Below, piece after piece: positions 46,883 to 57,800 of a stretch of DNA of 64,000 nucleotides. A model generated the notes under the pieces. That model ran no database searches and was not told the origin of the DNA. It worked only from the letters and a program-made list of their open reading frames with translations. Made by a program: the position numbers and the translations under genes. This DNA is from Sphingomonadaceae bacterium (lineage in GTDB: Bacteria > Pseudomonadota > Alphaproteobacteria > Sphingomonadales > Sphingomonadaceae), in NCBI GenBank assembly GCA_019239915.1, contig JAFAZF010000014.1, positions 82,499 through 146,498 on the forward strand, given 5' to 3'. Each line of letters begins with the position of its first letter. The stretch's first letter is position 1.

Positions 46883-49800
46883 GTGCGCGGTCTGGTGTCA
46901 CGGGGGGCGTTGACGGCATTGTTGGCGGCGGCGGCTCTGCCCGTCGGCGCGGCACCGATGAAGGCGCCGCCGCCGAGCCTGCAGGACAGCTTCCGCCTCG
47001 GCAGCGGCAACGGCGTGCTCTGCCGCGTGCAGGCGAACCTCTCCGGGCCGGCGATCAAGTCGATGTTCGATCGCGCCTATACGATCGTCTGCCGCGACGC
47101 CGCCGCGCCGGTGGGGCATCTCTACGCGCTGCATACCGGCAAGGACGATCCTCTCGCCCGTCTCGCCGCGACGCGCGATGCCGGCATCAGCTGCCAGAGC
47201 CCCGCGCCGGCGACGGTCGCCGATCTCGCGGGGACGTCGCTCGCCGCGTGCATGATGACGAAGGAACAGGTCGGCTATTCTGTCTACAGCGTCACCAAGG
47301 GCGACAGGACCTATGTCGCCGAGGGTCTCGCCGGCTACGATGACGCGCTTCAGCTCGGGCTGCGTACGATCGTCGCCGACCGCATGGTTCCCGGCGAGAT
47401 CCAGGTCGCGACCACGTCGATCTCCGATCCGGCCGCGTTCGCGCGCGTCCAGGCCGGTTCGCTCGATCCGGCGCTGGCGCTGGCGGAAGGCTATCGTCGC
47501 AACAATAGCGGCTCCTATGCGGAGGCTTCCGAGTTCTTCGACGCGCTCGTCGGCACTGCGAGCGCAACGCCGCAGAGCCAGTCGATGCTCGGCGAATATA
47601 TCGTCAACCGGGCGCTCCAGCGCTCGAACCTGGGCGATTTCGCCGAGGCCGACGCGCTGTTCGCCGAGGCGGCGAAGATCCGCACCGGCGATCCGGTCCA
47701 GCTGCGCCTGCGCCGCAACTTCTATGCGCTGCATCTGCTGAACCAGGGCAAGGTCGACGAGGCGCGCGCCGCGCTCGACCGGCCGATCACGCCGGTGATG
47801 CCGGACGTCCAGTCGGTAAGCGGCGCGCCGGTGATCGACGCCGTCACCGCCGCCCAGGTGAACACCGACAGCTCCGCCTCGCTGCTCGCCGGCCAGGATC
47901 CGGCAAGCCTCACCCCCGTCGAGCGATCCGAGATCCTCGACGCGCAGGCCGAGCAGCTGCGCGGTTCGATCGCGCGCCTGAAGGGCGACGATGCCACCGC
48001 CGAGCAACGGCTGAACAGCGCGATCGCGCAGATGCTGCAGGTCCGCGAGGGCCGCGTCACGACGATCGCGCGGCTGCGCGCACAGGCGCTCGCCGAACTC
48101 TCCGCGATCGCCGAGAAGCGCGGCGACTTCGCAATCGCCGACCGCGATCTCCGCGACGGTCTGGCGATCGTGCAGCTCCAATATCCCGGTTCCGCCGCCG
48201 AGAACGCCGCCAAGGCGCGGCTCGCCGGCTATCTCGCGCGCCGGGGCCAGCCGGACGCCTCGATCGCGCTTTACCGCCAGGTCGTGCAGCAGGTCGCGGA
48301 GCATGGCGGCGACGTTGGTCTCGAACATATGCTCGCGCCCTATTTTGCGGTGCTCGCCGACCAGGTCGCGAGCCACCCTGCGCTTGCCGAGGACATGTTC
48401 CTTGCGAGTCAGACGCTCGTCCGCCCGGGCGTCGCCGATACCCAGGCCGAGCTCGCGCGCGAGCTTTCGGGCGGCAGCGACGCGGCGGCGCGGCTCTTCC
48501 GCCAGTCGACCGCGCTCACCCGCGAAGTCGAGGCCGATCGCGTCGAGGTGGCGCGGCTCTCCTCGCTGGCGAAGCCGAGCCCCGACGATCTCACCCGCCT
48601 CGCTTCGCTGAAGAGCGGCCTCGCCGGGCTGGAGGCCGATCAGGTCGCGACGCAGGCGAAGCTCGGCCAGTTTCCGCGCTACCGTGCCGTCTCGAACGGC
48701 ACGATGACGCTGGCCGATCTGCAGAAGGTGCTCAAGCCCGACGAGGCCTATTACAAGCTCGCGATCGTCGAGCGGGGGGTCTACGCCATCTATGTGACGC
48801 CGAGCGACGTCACCGCCTATCGTGCCGATATCAATGCCAAGGCGCTCGACAAACTCGTCACCACGGTCCGCGACAGCGTGATCAAGGAGCAGGACGGGCG
48901 GGTGCTCACCTATCCGTTCGATCTGGAGCGATCGCGCGCGCTGTTCATCGCGCTGATGGGGCCGATCCAGCCCAAGCTCGCCGGCGTGAAGCATCTCGTG
49001 TTCGAACCCGATGGCCCGATGCTCGGCCTGCCCGCGACCGTGCTCGTCACCGACGATGCCGGCGTCGCCGCGTACAAGGCGCGGGTCACCAAGCCGAAAG
49101 CCGACGAGTTCGACTTCCGCGGCATTGCCTGGCTCGGCAAGCAGCTCGACGTCTCGACCGCGGTGTCCGCGGCGAGCTTCCGTGACGTGCGCAGGATCGC
49201 GCCATCGAACGCGCCGAAGCCGTATCTCGGCCTCGGCCACAACGCGCCCGTCACCAACGTCCAGCAGGTCTCGGCGACGCGGGCAATGAGCAATCGCGGC
49301 GCGATCGATTGCGACTGGCCGCTCGAGAACTGGGACAATCCCATCCCGGCGAACGAGCTCTACACCGCCGACAAGAGCGTCGGCGGCAAGGGCGACGTGA
49401 TCACCGGCCAGGCGTTCAGCGACACCGCGATCATCGAGCGCGGCGACCTCTCGCAATATCGCATCCTGCACTTCGCGACGCACGGCCTGCTCACCGCACC
49501 GCGCCCCGAATGCCCGGCGCGGCCGGCGCTGCTGACCTCGTTCGGCCCCGCGCTGCCGGACGGCAAGACTTCGGACGGGCTGCTCAGCTTCCGCGAGATC
49601 TACGGCCTCAAGCTCGACGCCGACATCGTCATCCTCTCGGCCTGCGACACGGCCGGCGCGGCAACCGTGGCGGCGACGCGCGAGGCCGGCGTCACCACCG
49701 GCGGCGGCAGCGAGCTCGACGGCCTCGTCCGCGCCTTCGTCGGCGCAGGCTCGCGCTCGGTGCTCGCCAGCTACTGGCCGGTGCCGAACGACTTCAACGC

Positions 49801-49975
49801 GACGCAGCGGCTGATCAGCGGCCTGTTCGAGGTCCACGCCGGCACCAGCATCGGCGATGCGATGCGCCAGGCCGAACTGAAGCTGATGGACGACGAGAAC
49901 ACCTCGCATCCCTATTACTGGTCGGGCTTCGCGATCATCGGCGACGGCGCGCAGCCGGTGCTGCGGCCGCTCTGA
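46883..49975 (+). CDS. Exported TPR-CHAT (caspase-like) protein
   Basis: A 1030-residue protein with signal peptide at 1-24 (MRGLVSRGALTALLAAAALP), a middle of helical TPR-like repeats (about 190-480; EASEFFDALVGTA, NLGDFAEADALFAEAAKI), a coiled stretch (about 545-610) and a C-terminal CHAT domain (about 690-1020). The caspase-type dyad is intact: His867 in LHFATHGLL and Cys921 in LSACDTAGA. CHAT proteins are cysteine peptidases, several of which cut partner proteins. GTG 46883 is chosen over an upstream frame start at 46826 because GGGAGG sits at the correct distance and it opens the signal peptide. Followed after 10 bases by the cyclase gene. Confidence 0.9.
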   Translation: MRGLVSRGALTALLAAAALPVGAAPMKAPPPSLQDSFRLGSGNGVLCRVQANLSGPAIKSMFDRAYTIVCRDAAAPVGHLYALHTGKDDPLARLAATRDAGISCQSPAPATVADLAGTSLAACMMTKEQVGYSVYSVTKGDRTYVAEGLAGYDDALQLGLRTIVADRMVPGEIQVATTSISDPAAFARVQAGSLDPALALAEGYRRNNSGSYAEASEFFDALVGTASATPQSQSMLGEYIVNRALQRSNLGDFAEADALFAEAAKIRTGDPVQLRLRRNFYALHLLNQGKVDEARAALDRPITPVMPDVQSVSGAPVIDAVTAAQVNTDSSASLLAGQDPASLTPVERSEILDAQAEQLRGSIARLKGDDATAEQRLNSAIAQMLQVREGRVTTIARLRAQALAELSAIAEKRGDFAIADRDLRDGLAIVQLQYPGSAAENAAKARLAGYLARRGQPDASIALYRQVVQQVAEHGGDVGLEHMLAPYFAVLADQVASHPALAEDMFLASQTLVRPGVADTQAELARELSGGSDAAARLFRQSTALTREVEADRVEVARLSSLAKPSPDDLTRLASLKSGLAGLEADQVATQAKLGQFPRYRAVSNGTMTLADLQKVLKPDEAYYKLAIVERGVYAIYVTPSDVTAYRADINAKALDKLVTTVRDSVIKEQDGRVLTYPFDLERSRALFIALMGPIQPKLAGVKHLVFEPDGPMLGLPATVLVTDDAGVAAYKARVTKPKADEFDFRGIAWLGKQLDVSTAVSAASFRDVRRIAPSNAPKPYLGLGHNAPVTNVQQVSATRAMSNRGAIDCDWPLENWDNPIPANELYTADKSVGGKGDVITGQAFSDTAIIERGDLSQYRILHFATHGLLTAPRPECPARPALLTSFGPALPDGKTSDGLLSFREIYGLKLDADIVILSACDTAGAATVAATREAGVTTGGGSELDGLVRAFVGAGSRSVLASYWPVPNDFNATQRLISGLFEVHAGTSIGDAMRQAELKLMDDENTSHPYYWSGFAIIGDGAQPVLRPL

Positions 49976-49985
49976 GCGGCGGCAT

Positions 49986-52007
49986 ATGGCGGAGGCACAG
50001 CAGGAGACGCGCACCCGCTCGCTCTCCAGGCTCGCGCGACAGATCGGCTATTTCCGCCTCGGCGCCACGCTGCTGGTGATCCTCGTCGGTCTGGCGCTGG
50101 CCCGCTATAGCTGGGGCTCGCTGATGCTGAGCGGCATCGAGGGCGCGCTCTACGATTTGCGCTTCGGCATGACCGCGCCGCATGCCGGCCAGAATCCGCG
50201 CATCGTGATGATCGTCTATAATGACGAGACGTTGAGGCGCGTCGGCAAGCGCAGTCCGCTCGATCGCGGCGTGCTCGCGCGGACGCTCAAGCGGATCGAT
50301 GGCTGGGGAGCCAAGGGTATCGCCATCGATATGCTGATCGACCAGCCGCAGCCCGAGGACGGCGCGCTGATCGCAGCGTTCCGATCGATGCGGACGCCGA
50401 CCTACCTCGGTTACGCGACGGCGGGCGACAATGCCGACCAGATGTACGACTGGCAGCAGGCCTATCTCGAGGGCCTGTTCACCAGGATCGCACCCAATGT
50501 GCGCAAGACCTCGGTGCGGTTGCTACCCGACGCGGACGGCATCCAGCGTGTCTGGCCGGACCGGCCGGCCAACCTGCCGCCGGTGATCGCGCGCTCGCTC
50601 GCTGGCGCGGCGAGCAGCTTTCCCGCCGACTACGAGGGCGCGATCCGCTACCAGCTGCCGAATTCCGATGCCGACGTCTTCGAGACGATTCCGATCGATA
50701 ACTTCTCCGATCCGCCCGTCGATGCGCCGGCCTATTGGGATTTGCTCAAGGCCCAGGTCGCCGGCCGCTACGTGCTGATCGGCGGCGATATCGTCGAGCA
50801 GGATCGCTACACGACGCCGGCGACGAAGGCGCTCCATAGCCCGGCGACTTTCGGGCTTGCGGTCCATGCCGCGATGCTGTCGCAGCTGCTCGATCACGCG
50901 GCGCTGCCCGCTATTCCCGATTGGGGCCTGTGGGGCTTCGCGCTGCTCGCGGTAGTGCTCGGCGCCGGCACCGGCTTCCTCGAACTGCGCACCTGGCAGC
51001 TCGCGCTCGCGCTGTCCTTCGAGTTCCTCGCGGTTGCGGCGCTGCCGTTCGGGTTGCAGGCGCTCGGCGTCGACACCCATTCCCTACCCGCGTTCGGCTG
51101 GGTGATCGGCTGGTTCCTCGGCTATGTCGCGGCGGCGACGGCGGCGCGCGGCCTCGGCACCGAACAGCGCGAATTCGCCCAGAATGCGCTCGGCAAATAT
51201 CTGCCGCGCGACGTCGCCGCGCAGATCCTGCGCGACCCCGAACGGCTGCGGCTTTCGGGTGAGAAACGGGAGATCTACGCACTGTTCACCGATCTCGAGG
51301 GCTTTACCAAACTCAGCCATGCGATCCCCCCAGAAATGGTCGCCTATCTGCTCAACCGCTATCTCGAGATGCTGAGCGAGGTGGTGCTCAAGCATGGCGG
51401 CACGATCGACAAGTTCGTCGGCGATGCGGTCGTGGCCTTCTGGGGGGCGCCGTTCGCCCGGCCCGACGACGCCGATCGCGCCGTGCGCGCCGCGGTCGCG
51501 ATGTACGAAGCGGGCGAGCGCTTCCGCCGTGAGGCACCTGAGGGCGTGCCGCCGATCGGCCGCACCCGCGTCGGGCTGCACATGGGCGAGGCGATCGTCG
51601 GCAATTTCGGCGGCGAAGGCCGCATCCAATATACCGCGCTGGGTGACGCGATGAATTGCGCGGCGCGGCTCGAAGGCGCCAACAAATATCTCGAGAGCAC
51701 CGTGCTCGTCAGCCAGCCGGTGGTCGAGCGCTGCACCCTCGACATCTTCCGGCCGATGGGGCGGATCGTGCTCAGCGGTCGCGCGACGCCGCTCGCGGTG
51801 TACGAGCCCGTGCCGAGCCTCGATGAAGCCGAACGCCGCGAGATCACGTATCTCTATCACCGCTTCGACGATGAGCGCGACGCGACCGCGCTTGCGACGC
51901 TCGGGACATGTGCCGCCCGGCACAGCGAAGACGCGGCGCTGGCCGCTATGGTATCAAGATTGGAGAAGACAGGACCAGGAGGAAGTTATGTTCTCGAGTC
52001 GAAATAG
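49986..52007 (+). CDS. CHASE2-domain adenylate cyclase (class III)
   Basis: A 673-residue inner-membrane signalling enzyme. An N-terminal membrane helix (about 25-45) leads to a periplasmic CHASE2 sensor domain (about 50-305), then three membrane helices (about 312-395) and a cytoplasmic class III cyclase domain (about 425-600). Metal ligands Asp436 (FTDLEGFTKLS) and Asp480 (KFVGDAVVAFWG) are present, adenine-selecting Lys476, and the transition-state Asn/Arg in GDAMNCAARLE. This predicts an active adenylate cyclase controlled by a periplasmic signal. Ten bases after the CHAT gene, 20-base overlap with the FecR-like gene. Confidence 0.92.
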   Translation: MAEAQQETRTRSLSRLARQIGYFRLGATLLVILVGLALARYSWGSLMLSGIEGALYDLRFGMTAPHAGQNPRIVMIVYNDETLRRVGKRSPLDRGVLARTLKRIDGWGAKGIAIDMLIDQPQPEDGALIAAFRSMRTPTYLGYATAGDNADQMYDWQQAYLEGLFTRIAPNVRKTSVRLLPDADGIQRVWPDRPANLPPVIARSLAGAASSFPADYEGAIRYQLPNSDADVFETIPIDNFSDPPVDAPAYWDLLKAQVAGRYVLIGGDIVEQDRYTTPATKALHSPATFGLAVHAAMLSQLLDHAALPAIPDWGLWGFALLAVVLGAGTGFLELRTWQLALALSFEFLAVAALPFGLQALGVDTHSLPAFGWVIGWFLGYVAAATAARGLGTEQREFAQNALGKYLPRDVAAQILRDPERLRLSGEKREIYALFTDLEGFTKLSHAIPPEMVAYLLNRYLEMLSEVVLKHGGTIDKFVGDAVVAFWGAPFARPDDADRAVRAAVAMYEAGERFRREAPEGVPPIGRTRVGLHMGEAIVGNFGGEGRIQYTALGDAMNCAARLEGANKYLESTVLVSQPVVERCTLDIFRPMGRIVLSGRATPLAVYEPVPSLDEAERREITYLYHRFDDERDATALATLGTCAARHSEDAALAAMVSRLEKTGPGGSYVLESK

Positions 52008-52737
52008 GCTCGCGCTGTGCGTCGCGGCCGGTGCCGCGATGCTGGTCGGCGGCGCTGCTTATGCGCAGTCGATCGTGGTGCGCTCGATCGGCCCTTCGGC
52101 GAAGCTCTATCCGCCGGGCCGCTCGATCGCCGATAACGCGACGCTCACGCTTGCCGCCAACGATCAGATCACCCTGCTCGATGGCCGCGGAACCCGCACG
52201 CTGAAGGGCCCGGGCGCGTTTAGCCTCGCCGCCGCCGGCCAGGCGGGCGACAGCGCCGGTACACGCTTCGCCGCTCTGGTCGATGCGCGTTCGACGCAGC
52301 GCGCCCGCGTCGGAGCCGTGCGCGGCATGTCCGCCGGGCCGCGGCACAGCCCGAACATCTGGTATGTCGATACGAGCCGCAGCGGCGCGGTCTGCGTGGC
52401 GGACCCGAGCGCGCTGACCTTGTGGCGTGCCGATGCCTCGAGCGCGGGCACGATGACGGTGAAGGGCGGCGGCCAGACCGCGACCGTGAGCTTCGGCGCG
52501 GGCCAGTCCTCGGCGGCTTGGCCTTCCACCCTGCCGGTGGTGGCGGGCGCTCAGTACACGCTGGGCTGGGCCGGTTCGCCGCAGGCCAACTCGATCCGCT
52601 TCGCGCTGCTCGGCGATGGCGCGCAAGGCATCGAGAACACCGCCTCGGCGCTGATCCGCAACGGGTGCGACACGCAGCTCGACCTGCTCGTCAACGTTAT
52701 GTCGCTTCCCGAGACGGGTGGTGGCCCACAGGGTTGA
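51988..52737 (+). CDS. FecR-like periplasmic protein
   Basis: A 249-residue exported protein. Signal peptide 1-26 (ALCVAAGAAMLVGGAAYAQ), followed by a segment like FecR domains (VVRSIGPSAKLYPPG, ADNATLTLAANDQITLLDGR, GTRTLKGPGAFSL), then about 130 residues with no known domain (WRADASSAGTMTVKGGG). The start ATG 51988 is behind an AGGAGGAAG site and overlaps the cyclase gene by 20 bases, so co-translation is likely. FecR-type proteins act as periplasmic relays in signalling; here the nearest membrane signaller is the CHASE2-cyclase, not a sigma/anti-sigma pair. Confidence 0.84.
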   Translation: MFSSRNRLALCVAAGAAMLVGGAAYAQSIVVRSIGPSAKLYPPGRSIADNATLTLAANDQITLLDGRGTRTLKGPGAFSLAAAGQAGDSAGTRFAALVDARSTQRARVGAVRGMSAGPRHSPNIWYVDTSRSGAVCVADPSALTLWRADASSAGTMTVKGGGQTATVSFGAGQSSAAWPSTLPVVAGAQYTLGWAGSPQANSIRFALLGDGAQGIENTASALIRNGCDTQLDLLVNVMSLPETGGGPQG

Positions 52738-52996
52738 AAAGGCGGCTTAACGCCGCTTGAACGGCGCCGCGCAGACTGATAGCGCTGTGCCCAATGAGGC
52801 GTCCGCGACGGCGCCCGCGCCGTGCTTCCTGGGTCGTGGGGGCACACATGTCCGACAGTCGATCACCGGGTCCCGGATCCGGGGAGCGTCATGCCGGGAA
52901 AGGCGGACGAGCGGCCCGTGCACAGGGCCGCCATCCGCTTTCGCCGCATCGCACATCGCGATGCGCGTTCGAAAGGCCGCACAAGGGGGTGCGTTG

Positions 52997-54811
52997 ATGG
53001 TCGGGTGGCGTAGACAGGCGGCAAGGGCAAGCGTGCCCGCGGCCGCGTTGCTGTGGGCGGGCGCGGCCTCTGCGCAGGTGCCCCCTCCTCCGCCGACGCC
53101 GCCGACGCCGGCAGTCCCGACGACGACGCACTCCGACATCGAGGCGCCGGTCGCTGCGCCCAGCGCGCCGCAGCCTTCCCGGCTCACCGTCGAGGGCGGC
53201 ATCGAGCGGGCGCCGTGCGCGCTCTCCGATGCGCGCTTCGCCGACATCAAGGTGACGCTGAGCGACGTCGTCTTCAACGATCTCAAGGCGGTCGATGCGA
53301 ACGATCTCAAACCGGCCTATGCCGACCTCATAGGGAAGACGATCCCGATCTCGCAGGTCTGCGACATCCGCGACGCCGCCGCCACCATCCTGCGCCGCGA
53401 AGGCTATCTCGCCGCGGTGCAGGTGCCGCCGCAGAGCATCGAGGGCGGCGTCGTCCATCTCCAGGTGCTGATGGCGAAGCTCGTCTCGGTGCAGGTGCGT
53501 GGCGATGCCGGCCGCTCCGAGGCGCTGATCGCGGCCTACCTCAACAAGCTCACCAGCCAAGAAGTGTTCAACGAGAAGGAGGCCGAGCGCTACCTCCTCC
53601 TCGCCAAGGATCTGCCCGGCTACGACGTGCGCCTGTCGCTGCGCCCCGCGAACGACGGCGTTCCCGGCGACGTCATCGGCCAGGTCAGCGTCGTCCACAT
53701 CCCCGGTTCGGTCGACTTCAACGTCCAGGATCTCGGCAGCCACGCGGTCGGGCGGTGGGGCGCGCTGTTGCGCGGCCAGATCTACGGGCTGCTCGGCGCG
53801 GGCGATTCGCTGACGATCGGCGCCTACTCGACGCTCGAGTTCAAGGAGCAGCAAGTCCTCCAGTCCAGCTACGACTTCCACATCGGCAGCGAGGGCTTCA
53901 AGGTCAGCGGCAGCTTCACCTACGCCTGGACGCATCCCGACCTCGGCGGCAATGGCGGCAACGTCCGCTCGCACACGCTGATCGGCAATCTCGAGGCGAG
54001 CTACCCGGTCGTGCGCAAACAGGAAGGCGATGCCGTCGTCGCGCTCGGCCTCGACTTCGTCAACCAGGATACCCGCTTCAACGGCACCGCGATCTCGCGC
54101 GATCGGCTGCGTGTCGCCTATGCCAGCCTGACCTTCGATGCGATCGATCCGAACAGCCTGCGCGGTGCCGGCGGCTATTCGGCGGTCGAGCCGATGTGGA
54201 AGATCGCCGGCCAGTTCGAGATCCGTCACGGGCTCGGCATCCTCAATGCGACCGACAGCTGCAGTTCCGATCCGGTCCACTGCAACACGCCGTTCACGCC
54301 GCCGAGCGTGCCGGATGCCAACCAGCGGCCGACGCTGCTGCGGCTTACGGCCGAAGGCGATTGGCGGCCGGTGCCGAACATCACCTTCGCGCTGGCGCCG
54401 CAGGCGCAGCTTTCGCGCGTGCCGCTGCTCAACTTCGAGCGCTTCTCGGGCGGCAACTACACCGTCGGCCGCGGCTATGATCCGGGCTCGGTGATCGGTG
54501 ACAGCGGCGTCGGCATCACCGCCGAGTTCCGCTATGGCTCGCTGCTTCCCAAGAGCCGCAACTCGATCGCGTGGCAGCCCTATGCCTTCCTCGATTCGGT
54601 GTGGGTCTGGAATCACGATCCCGCCCAGATGATCAACAATCCCGAGAAGCTGGTCTCGGCCGGCGGCGGCGTCCGCGCGACCTGGGGCGATCACGCCCGG
54701 ATCGACGCCTCGTTCGCGGTGCCGATCGAGAAGGTCCAGCCGCTCGGGCGGAAGGGCGATACACGTTTCCTGCTGACGGTGACGACGCGGCTGCTGCCGT
54801 GGAATTCCTGA
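52997..54811 (+). CDS. TpsB / FhaC-ShlB-family two-partner secretion transporter
   Basis: A 604-residue outer-membrane translocator. Signal peptide ends near residue 26 (WAGAASAQ), then a Pro-rich linker, two POTRA domains (about 75-210; ISQVCDIRDAAATILRREGY LAAVQVPPQ, GGVVHLQVLMAKLVSVQVRG) and a 16-strand-type barrel from about 235 to the end. The loop-6 signature appears as YTVGRGYDPGSVIGD (family VRGY), followed by strands YGSLLPKS and a terminal strand LLTVTTRLL. ATG 52997 is behind GGGGGT at seven bases. It is 46 bases ahead of the exoprotein gene and exports that protein. Confidence 0.93.
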   Translation: MVGWRRQAARASVPAAALLWAGAASAQVPPPPPTPPTPAVPTTTHSDIEAPVAAPSAPQPSRLTVEGGIERAPCALSDARFADIKVTLSDVVFNDLKAVDANDLKPAYADLIGKTIPISQVCDIRDAAATILRREGYLAAVQVPPQSIEGGVVHLQVLMAKLVSVQVRGDAGRSEALIAAYLNKLTSQEVFNEKEAERYLLLAKDLPGYDVRLSLRPANDGVPGDVIGQVSVVHIPGSVDFNVQDLGSHAVGRWGALLRGQIYGLLGAGDSLTIGAYSTLEFKEQQVLQSSYDFHIGSEGFKVSGSFTYAWTHPDLGGNGGNVRSHTLIGNLEASYPVVRKQEGDAVVALGLDFVNQDTRFNGTAISRDRLRVAYASLTFDAIDPNSLRGAGGYSAVEPMWKIAGQFEIRHGLGILNATDSCSSDPVHCNTPFTPPSVPDANQRPTLLRLTAEGDWRPVPNITFALAPQAQLSRVPLLNFERFSGGNYTVGRGYDPGSVIGDSGVGITAEFRYGSLLPKSRNSIAWQPYAFLDSVWVWNHDPAQMINNPEKLVSAGGGVRATWGDHARIDASFAVPIEKVQPLGRKGDTRFLLTVTTRLLPWNS

Positions 54812-54857
54812 GTATCCGGCCTAACGGCTTCGAGTTGACGAACGAAGGGTAAGCGCC

Positions 54858-57800
54858 ATGCGTGCCGACGCGAAAGATTGGGGTGTGGGCCTTCGCGATC
54901 GCGCGGCGACGCGACGCATGCTCGCATCGAGCCTGGCGATCGCGGCCGCGCTCGCGGCCGGGCCAGCGCGCGGCGCCGGCTTCAACGCTACCATCACGCA
55001 GAGCGTCAACGTCACCGCGCCGCGCACGCCAGTCACCGTCGGCACCACCAACTACGACGAGCAGATCAGCGTCAACGCCAGCAACGCGGTGATCGATTGG
55101 ACGCCCACCACCGGCGACTTCCTGCCGAGCGGCGCCAAGGTGCTCTACTCGGGCGCCAACAACTTCACCGTGCTGAACGAAGTCGCCTCGCCCAGCGCCG
55201 CGATTCACCTCAACGGCCAGATCGACAGCCAGGTCAACGGTGCCCAGGGTGGGAACATCTGGTTCTACAACCCCGGCGGCATCATCGTCGGTGGCACCGC
55301 GGTGTTCAACGTCGGCAGCCTGCTGCTCACCGCCGACAAGATCAACTACACGACCAGCGGCGGCGCGTTCAGCGCGGGTTACGGCACGGTCGACTTCACC
55401 GGCGCGCCGACGATCCAGTTCCGCGACAGCGGCTATGGCAGCGCTGTCACGATCAACGCCAACGCGCAGATCAATGCTGACAACGGCTATGGCTCGGCCT
55501 ACGTCGCGCTGGTCGCGCCGCGCGTGAACCAGGGCGGCACGGTCAACGTCAACGGCTCGGCAGGCTATCTCGCGCTCGCCTCGGCGGACGTGACCATCCA
55601 CAGCGATACCGGCCTGTTCGACATCAGCCCGACCTTCGTGCAGCCGGTCGGCACCGTCGCGCAGCCCGTTCAGGGAACGACCCCGACGACGCCGGGAGAG
55701 ACGATCCTCTCGCACACCGGCACCACCAACGTCGGCAACCCGACCTCGGGCACCTTCTCGCACAACGTCTATCTGGTCGCGATCCCGAAGAACGACGCGG
55801 TGACGATGCTGGTGAGCGGCCAGCTTGGCTATCAGACCGCGACCAGCGCGACGATCGTCAACGGCAAGATCATCCTCGATGCGGGCGCCATCCCGCTCGC
55901 GTCCGGCCAGGACCAGGCGCTCACGTCCCTGCCCGCGGCCGCGCTCTCCGTCACCGGCGGTACGTTCAACGCGCCCGTCGTCGCGACGGCTACGGGCGAT
56001 GCGAACATCGCGGCGGAGAACGCCGATCTGACCGCTCCCTACAGCTTCAACGTGACCGGCTTCGGCAGCCTCGGGCTCGCCGCGGCCAACGGCCACACGC
56101 TCGATATCGGCGGTCTGCTCGCGGCAGGCACCGATGCGGTCTCGCTGCTCGCGGTGGGCGGCAACGATATCAATATCGATTCGACCGGCGGCTCGACGCT
56201 CGAGATCCGTCAGAACCTCCTGGCGAAATCGGTCGGCGATGCCGGTGACGGCGGTGATATCGCCTTCAACGTTGCGGATGCGGGCAGCAGCGCGCGCGTC
56301 GAAGGCAATCTCACGCTCGACACGCATTCCGGCGAGAACTCAAGCTCGCTCGCGCCGATCATCGCGACACAGGGAGGCAGCGCCGCGATCGACGTCAGCG
56401 GCGGCGGCGCACTGACCGTCGTCGGGGCGACGAACCTGCTCGCGCAAGGCACCGGCGCCATCGGCCCCGGCGTAGCGAATTCGACCGCGAGCGGCGGCAC
56501 CGCATCGATCAGCGCGAGCAGCGGTACGGTCACGCTCGGCGCGACGACGCTCAATGTCTCGGCGACCGGCGGCCATGACAGCTCCGGCACGTTCGCCAGC
56601 GGCTCCGCGTTCGGCGGCACACCCGATGGCGGGGGTGCCTCCATCAACGCAACGACCGGCGGCATCATCACGATCGGCGGTGTTCTCAACGTCGACGCGG
56701 CGGCGACCGTCACCAGCAACAGCCCGGCGCCCACGGCGACGTCCGATGGTGGCTATATCTCGGTCTCCGCCGACAATGGCGGCAACGTCAAGGTCACCGG
56801 AACGAGCTTCTCGCTCGATGCCGACGCCAATCAGGGCCAGGCGACCGGCGGAAATGTCTTCGTCACCGCCAACAGCGGCGGCTCGGTGACGCTGCCGGCC
56901 GGATCGATCACGGCCAACGGGACCTCCGGCGGCATCAATGACGACGGCGTCGGCGCCGTCGGTCAGGGCGGGACAATCACGCTTGGGGCATCGGGCGGCG
57001 CGCTCTCGATCGGCGCGCTTCACGCGTCGGCGAACGGCACCGGCGCTTCCGCGACCAACAGCGTCGGCGGCATCGGCTATGGCGGCTCGATCGGGATCAC
57101 CGCCGATTCCGGCGGGACGATCTCGCTCGCGAGCGGCGCCTTCACCGTATCCGGCACCGGCGGCCTCGGCATCGATGGCGACGGCGGCACCGGCTACGGC
57201 GGCACGATCGCGATCGGCGCCAACAGCGGCGGCATCATCTCGCTCGCCAGCGGCACCTTCTACGCGCCCGGCTATGGCGGCGGCGTCAGCACCGGCAGCG
57301 GCAGCTTCGGATATGGCGCCGGCGTGGGCTATGGCGGTTCGGTCGCGATCACGCTCGACGATGGCGGTTTCTCGGCCAGCGGTCCGGTCGAGCTGCGCGC
57401 GAGCGGCGTCGGCGGCAACGCGCCGAACGTCGTATCCAGCGATGGCTATGGCGGCACCGCTTCGATCACGGTGACGAACAGCGATGCGGGCGCCTCGCCC
57501 GCGCTCGTCGCCAACTTCGGCGGAGGCGTCGTCGTCGGCGCCGGCGGCTTCGGCGGCAACGGCTATGGCGGCAGCGTGGCGAGCGACGGCGGCAGCGGCT
57601 TCGGCGGCGGCATCGTCTCCGGCACCTCGGGCGCCTTCATCACCGCGAGCAGTAGCGGCGTCATCACCGGCGCGGGCACGTTCGATGTCGGCGCAGGCGG
57701 CTTCGGCGGCCAAGGCTATGGCGGTGGGGTCGGCGGCAACGCTACCGGCGGCATCGCCGCGATCACCGCGAGCGGCGGATCGATCAACACCGGCAGCGGC

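Noticed and set aside
46898..50014. 1038-codon minus-strand frame opposite the CHAT gene
   Set aside because: Antisense shadow of a gene with recognisable signal peptide and active site on the plus strand.
52738..52760. Terminator after the FecR-like gene
   Set aside because: GCGGC-TTAAC-GCCGC forms only a five-base stem with no U-run, so it is weak; read-through into tpsB remains possible.
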